Below are positions 58,960 to 64,000 of a DNA stretch of 64,000 nucleotides, in pieces (the first letter of the stretch is position 1; each line of letters starts with the position of its first letter). The notes below the pieces were generated by a model that saw only the letters and a program-made list of their open reading frames with translations, ran no database searches and was not told the origin of the DNA. Source of the stretch: Hanleya hanleyi (Eukaryota > Mollusca > Polyplacophora > Lepidopleurida > Hanleyidae); NCBI GenBank assembly GCA_036873755.1, contig JAVTVY010020348.1:19259-83258 (forward strand), in the 5' to 3' direction. The translations under genes and the position numbers were made by a program.

Positions 58960-59245
58960 GTGACTTCAGCTGATCAGCTACTGAGTTGTATAATTTCACT
59001 TTGCTCTATCTTTTAACCCCGGAGACTATTTTGAACTGGTGATAACTGGCATAATTTTATACATATGTACCGTATTCTTCTCATATTCAAGCATAATGAC
59101 ACTTTCTTTGAATACTGGGAAAATATAGCACATATGTATAAAACTATATATATGCCAGCTAACACGTTGCTCAAAATATGCTCATGGGTTAAAATATTGG
59201 GGAAAGTGAAATCATACAACACAGTAGCTGATCAGCTGAAGTCAC
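58960..59245. mobile_element. MITE with GTGACTTCAGCTGATCAGCT ends
   Basis: 24 bp perfect inverted ends and arms alignable over about 45 bp. The centre is palindromic around CATATGTAT. Relatives at about 5660-5825 and 21490-21805. Confidence 0.85.
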
Positions 59246-59894
59246 TGGTCCATGAATAGACAGGCTGTTCTTTTTTCCCCCAATGATGTACAACTGAGTC
59301 TTTGAAATGGACAGATCTTAGATCTAATAATAAATAGTGCTTCAATAAAAGGTGGAATGAACAATGCAAGAAATTAATCCTCGATCCTCTTCCGATTATG
59401 TTTCCCGTTCAATAATTAGTTACACCATTTTAAGGATTTTTTTTATTTGAAAACAATATAATATATTTCACAACTAACTCCACCTTCCTCCAATTAGTAG
59501 CAATACCATGATTCAGGCTTTAAAAGTGAAATAAACTATTTGATTTCGTATAAAAATATAGCCTTCCCAGCGTTCCGTTTACTCAGAGCATGGCGAAGAT
59601 GGCGGCGTCCTAGTTGCTCTTTGAATTTTGATTATGGTATTTTGTTAAATTGAGCAGATCAACGTATTCGTTAAACATCACATTTGCCATGTCTACGCTG
59701 TGATTCATTAGTTATCAACTTCGTTTTCTGATCTGGTTTTGGTGTTGTGACGTTATATCGTGAACTGTCGCTGCGAAATTCTTCAACCCCTTCCGCCATT
59801 TTGTTTGTTTGCTTGCATAATCGGCGTTCAACCATCGAATTTTCCATTTTATATTGACTTTATCGGGCTTGTGGACATATCTTCGAAGAGAACA

Positions 59895-60119
59895 ATGTTG
59901 GTTTGTAGTAACTGTAGTTTAAACTATATATTGTTATGTGTTGCTGTTGGATGCGTAGCCATGTACAAACTTCTGCTATTTTGTCCATGTGGAGTAGCCT
60001 CCCTTGACCCATCGCTCACCAGGAAGCGAGTCGAACACAACACCTTGCGGCACCAACACAGATTGGACTTTTCAAGACTGGTGTACGGACATTTTCCCAC
60101 CCACCCCTATATGATTTGA
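59895..60119 (+). CDS. Small hypothetical ORF with a membrane segment
   Basis: 74 codons with a hydrophobic stretch NYILLCVAVGCVAMYKLLLF near the N-terminus and a basic C-terminal half. ATG context ACA ATG T. The upstream sequence has ATGGCGAAGATGGCGGCG at about 59590, typical of 5' ends of animal transcripts or LINEs. It could be a first exon of a neighbouring gene, an element 5' end, or chance. No homologue recognised. Confidence 0.25.
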   Translation: MLVCSNCSLNYILLCVAVGCVAMYKLLLFCPCGVASLDPSLTRKRVEHNTLRHQHRLDFSRLVYGHFPTHPYMI

Positions 60120-60182
60120 TGCATTGTTTTTAACTTATATGGGGGAAAAGTCTGTTATTTTTTCATAGACAACATCTACAAG

Positions 60183-60825
60183 AATCCGGGCATTTCCCCC
60201 AGCGGACATTCCCCCCAGGCAGTGGGCATTTCCCCCACCCTATATGTTTGGGTTATTTTGAACTTAATTTTTAAATAATTTGGCAAAAATATTTTTTTTT
60301 AATATTGTTTTTTTATTTTCTATAAAAAGGATATAAGGATTTCCACTTATGTTTTACGATAAATGAGTCAAATAGTGATAAGATATTATACATATACACA
60401 GTATATAGCAGTATTATACAGTCTTATATCACATTTTAAAACAATATAGCACATAGTTTTACAATAAGTTTTACGAGAAAGCACATTATATATTATATAG
60501 CACATTTTTAAACAAAAAAATGGATCACATAGTGATAGCATATAATATTCATTTACATTGTATATATTTTAACATTTTAAGAAAACATATCACAGTGATA
60601 AAATAAAAGATGTATTTTTAAACAATATAATTTTGTTCTATTTTTTACCTCAGTTTTCACTTTAGTTCAATTTTATTCTCATCAAATGGCTTCTTGACGC
60701 CGACTTACGAACAGTTAATGTTATGCTAAAATTGTGTTATTGCCAAATCATTTAAAAACTATGTTCAAAATAACCTAAAAATATAGGTTGGGGGAAATGT
60801 CCACTGGGGGAAATGCCCGTACACT
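60183..60825. mobile_element. TIR element with 9-10 bp duplication (Mutator-like)
   Basis: CATCTACAAG flanks both sides (60173-60182, 60826-60835). Ends carry CGGGCATTTCCCCC and GGACATT-CCCCC blocks in inverted order; the left end has an extra GGGCATTTCCCCC. The centre is A/T-rich without coding potential. A 9-10 bp duplication is usual for Mutator-like elements. A relative lies at 19933-19996. Confidence 0.82.
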
Positions 60826-61625
60826 CATCTACAAGCCTCTTCACATTTTGGTAAAAAAAAATACTGCACCAAATTGTATAGAGATGGGGAAATGTCCAGG
60901 TGGGGAAATACAGTGCTCAGGATTTAAGTCCAATTTAAAGAACATTCAAAATTTCCTATGCAAATTCTTCTAATCCTAGTCTGTGTTTGCTAAATATCTC
61001 CTAGACAGGTTGGAGCATATACCTTGAACGAGGTATAATACCTTGAACGAGGTATTATACCTACATCAAGGTATAGTGTTATACCCTGCTCAAGGTATAA
61101 GCATGTATATTCCGTATTGCATGCATTTATTGGAAATTCAGGCATCCAGACATATCAGGGCCGATATGGATGAAATAATAAGATGCCTTTAGCACAGGAC
61201 TGATATCTAGTCAAAATGCGGGGGGGTGTCTTTTTTTCTTCGTCTTGTGCATTATATTAACTACTCTATAATTTCTTAAATAATAAATGGCTTCTCTCAC
61301 TTAAATATTGGAATGATACAATAAATTGAAAATGTTATTGATTACATACTCCAATCTCCAAATCGTGTACAAATTATAGCAATGTGGGACTAATGATTCC
61401 TGTATAAACCTAATTTAATTGTACTGTACTGATCATATGGCAGGGTAAGTGATCCAAATCCAGAGGAATGTTTTTGGATGTGCACATGCTTAGCAGTATG
61501 TAAAGATAACAGACAATTAAACTCAATTTATTAATTTCTCCTCATAGCAGTGTTTTTGCAAATTTGTTCACAGATCGGAGATAAAAGTCTGCCAATATTT
61601 ACACGGGTTCCTGCATCTGCACAAG

Positions 61626-62611
61626 CAGGCCCTAAAATTTGGGGCGAACGATCGTTCAGTTCGCCTAGCGGTTACCCAAAATGAAAGACGCATAACCGAA
61701 TATTCGTTCGCCTAAATTATGGCCCAAACTCTGTCACGATGACATAATTTAATAATAATTTCCTGTTCTAACCTGAAAATCATTTCCGATCGAAGCATGG
61801 GCTGTACTTACGAGCGATTCGATGTTAACTTCACACACAAGAGCCCCAGTCGAGGGGAGATAATTGAACCCGAAACCCATGTGCGTTTTCATACACACTC
61901 TGATACTTAGATAATATACAGCCCAGGTGTATATACCGCTGTGTGGGATTATATGAACAATGAACAGGGTAAAAGTTTCTCAACTTCCTCTCACCTGACT
62001 GCGCGTTGTGTCCTGGTTATGGGGCCCTAACCAAGACGCAATACCATAAGTGTACGGCCCGGAACCTGCATGATGCCGACAGACGAAAACGAAAGTGAAT
62101 GACGGATAAACTTTACGTTCAACTGTTTCAAGATTAAAACGTGTATATGAGAATTTAATTTGAGATAATATTTTAGAAATAGAGGTCACAATTCCAATGA
62201 TAAAAGTCTGCCAGTCACACAAAATTGGACTCTCTACGCAACACGTGGTAATGACGAAAATTGGTCACCGGGTAATGATTTTTCTTTGCCAGCAAGGGCA
62301 CCGGAAGCCAACGGCAGCGTCCCATATTGAGAGGGGCTAGATTAGGGCCGGCTATGGGAATGAGATTATTATCACATGCAAAATCAATATGTCGGCGTAG
62401 ATAGCAACAGCAATTTTCATTGAATGAACTCCAGTCAAAAACCAATGCCTAACCACAACAAAACTCATTGGCATAACCTATCTGCTTAACCTATTTGAAT
62501 AACCTATAGGTTATGCAGTTCAGAAATGGGGGAACGAACTATGGGTTACCTAGGGTCAATTTCACATAACCTATTTTCAGGTTAAGTAAACTTTTCAAAT
62601 TTTAGGGCCTG
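61626..62611. mobile_element. Nested TIR element, CAGGCCCTAAAATTTG ends
   Basis: Perfect 16 bp inverted ends and ACAAG on both sides (61621-61625, 62612-62616). It interrupts the hairpin-ended repeat, whose uninterrupted sequence can be read at 58012 (TTCACAAGTCCAAG). No coding content. Confidence 0.87.
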
Positions 62612-62998
62612 ACAAGTCCAGGTAATCTCTAAATTCTCGCAGAGGGTTTACCTGGACCTTTTTAGTGAAACAGATGAGTTCTCGAGTCGTTGCCTGTATT
62701 ACATAATGCGTACATTTCATCCACAGCGGTTGCTTTAAATCAGCTTGTCGGTATCTGAAGCCTGCGGTTTTCGCTTTGACACCCGATGTCGATTTCAGCC
62801 TAACTTCAAAGGTAGTCGGGCCGGTGGTGAAATTCAATCCAGTCAAAACTCAAAGCTCGCTGTGGATTGGCCTGATGAACTGCTTCAGCACGCTTACTGA
62901 CTGGTTGAAAGCCCCCACTGTTATTTATATCCAGAACTGCTATCGGTACCTAACCAAGCCAGTGTATCGATCGTAACCTATCGATTGTTACACTGGCT
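62612..62998 (+). mobile_element. Repeat with 3' terminal hairpin, copy 2
   Basis: Similar to 58012-58360 and ends with AGCCAGTGTATCGATC ... GATTGTTACACTGGCT CGCGAGG. The stem is kept although the loop differs from copy 1. Confidence 0.72.
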
Positions 62999-63002
62999 CG
63001 CG

Positions 63003-63305
63003 AGGATGGGGTTCCTGTTGCTTCAATACATTTTGCTGAAAAGCAACAGGAACTTGATAATGTGATGTCTAGCACTGTAATATCACTTGTCTTTATTGCA
63101 CTATGTAAGGGTCAGGTCTGTGTCTTGTGTGCTGTCCTCAGTGTTTTATAGGGTGGATGGAGTGTGTCTGGTTCCATGCTGCTTCAAAGATTTCTTTTTT
63201 GAAGTAGCAGGAACGCAACTTGGTTGGGTGGTGCTTAGTTGGTTCATCGTGATACGACGGACATATTGTTGAAAGCGACATTAAATTCTATTCACTCACT
63301 CACTC
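63003..63305 (+). mobile_element. SINE-like repeat, copy 3
   Basis: GGTTCCTGTTGCTTCAATAC at the 5' end, both hairpins present, tail GTTGAAAGCGACATTAAATT then (TCAC)n. A second partial tail follows at 63315-63357. Confidence 0.78.
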
Positions 63306-64000
63306 ACTCGCTACAATTTTGATGAAAGCGACGTTAAATTCTATTCACTCACTCACTACAATTTTGATCTGCAGCTCAGATTCTACAAACCTGGTATTTG
63401 AAGTCCTATTTCATTTTTGAATTCGTCAATATGATCCATTCGTTGCAAGAAAAACAAGCAATATTTTAATTTGAAATAAATCAAATAATAATGATGTCAT
63501 CAATGTTATGAATCAATCCATACAGGCTTGGATATGTTCACACATCTGAATTTTCCAGACATGTATGGAATTTACACAGGCCTATACCTTGATCGGGGTA
63601 TAGCATTGTACCTCGATGAAGGTATTCTCCCTCAATCTAGGTATTTTACCTTGTTCAAGGTATTTGCTTCAACCTGCTAGATGGCTAATAGTACGTGGAT
63701 GAACATTTCGCATGTAATTGCTCAATTTGTTGTGGTTATTTGAAAGCAATTAGAAATGAAATATATGACCATTTCACAAAGAAATCAGTCCTGCAACCAG
63801 GGAACCAGGGGCTCAGACCAAAATTAAAAGTAGTTGGTTTGCGTTAACGCGAACGACACGCTGAAAATGTGAGCGACCCAAATGTATTTTTCAGATTTTT
63901 TTTCAAAAGTAAAATCACGAAGAAATTATTCCCATCATTGTTGTTGTTGTCTTCCCATCAGAGGATCGTGCATGCCACAAACACCACCATAACAACAACA

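Larger units (their letters stand above)
61006..63676. mobile_element. 2.67 kb TIR element with palindromic iterons
   Basis: CTAGA flanks both sides (61001-61005, 63677-63681). Inverted ends of about 100 bp start CAGGTTGGAGCA / CAGGTTGAAGCA and contain four spaced copies each of ACCTTGAnCnAGGTAT. Inside are a nested TIR element (61626-62611), a hairpin-ended repeat (62612-62998) and a SINE-like copy (63003-63305). No transposase found. Confidence 0.82.
57503..64000. other. Right flank: SOD2 upstream region and elements
   Basis: The SOD2 5' UTR and promoter should lie just right of 57502; no TATA box or other promoter element could be defended. Beyond, the sequence is mostly repeats (58012-58912, 58960-59245, 60183-60825, 61006-63676). 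The tail 63700-64000 shows nothing but ACAACA/TTGTTG runs. Confidence 0.65.

Overview
The window is metazoan nuclear DNA: GT-AG introns of many sizes, two conserved animal genes split into short exons, a long non-LTR retrotransposon and dense small DNA transposons. A dispersed repeat tail (TGAAATATTGnTGAAAG-GACGTTAAA followed by TCACTCACTC), the GTGACCTTGACCTTTGACC arrays and the 'agagttatggcccttt' tandem repeats are, from general knowledge, typical of molluscs. I infer a mollusc, possibly a gastropod, but the species cannot be fixed from this sequence.

Left half (707-33016, + strand): the 3' three quarters of a two-pore channel 2 gene (TPCN2). Twenty exons join without a phase conflict into 568 codons plus stop, from segment IS5 to the C-terminus. 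The N-terminus and IS1-IS4 lie left of the window. Its 10.2 kb first visible intron holds a CR1/L2-like LINE with an N-terminal hydrophobic segment, a 2A-like DINPNPGP motif, two PHD-like fingers, an AP endonuclease and a reverse transcriptase. That LINE is split by a 5.68 kb insertion carrying a broken OTU protease gene. Other introns hold MITEs, a SINE-like family and two minisatellites, one of which multiplies the gene's own 5' splice site.

Right half (42850-57502, - strand): a complete mitochondrial Mn superoxide dismutase gene (SOD2) in four exons, 230 aa, convergent with TPCN2. Its last exon lies in a tandemly duplicated 3.9 kb block, so two identical terminal exons exist (46751-46902 and 42850-43001). 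Its third intron carries arrays with perfect estrogen-response-element palindromes.

The gap between the genes (33017-42849) and the right flank (57503-64000) are mostly transposable elements, several with readable terminal inverted repeats and target-site duplications (TTAA, 8 bp, 5 bp, 9-10 bp, TA). These allow a relative order of insertion. I found no tRNA, rRNA, CRISPR array or operon.
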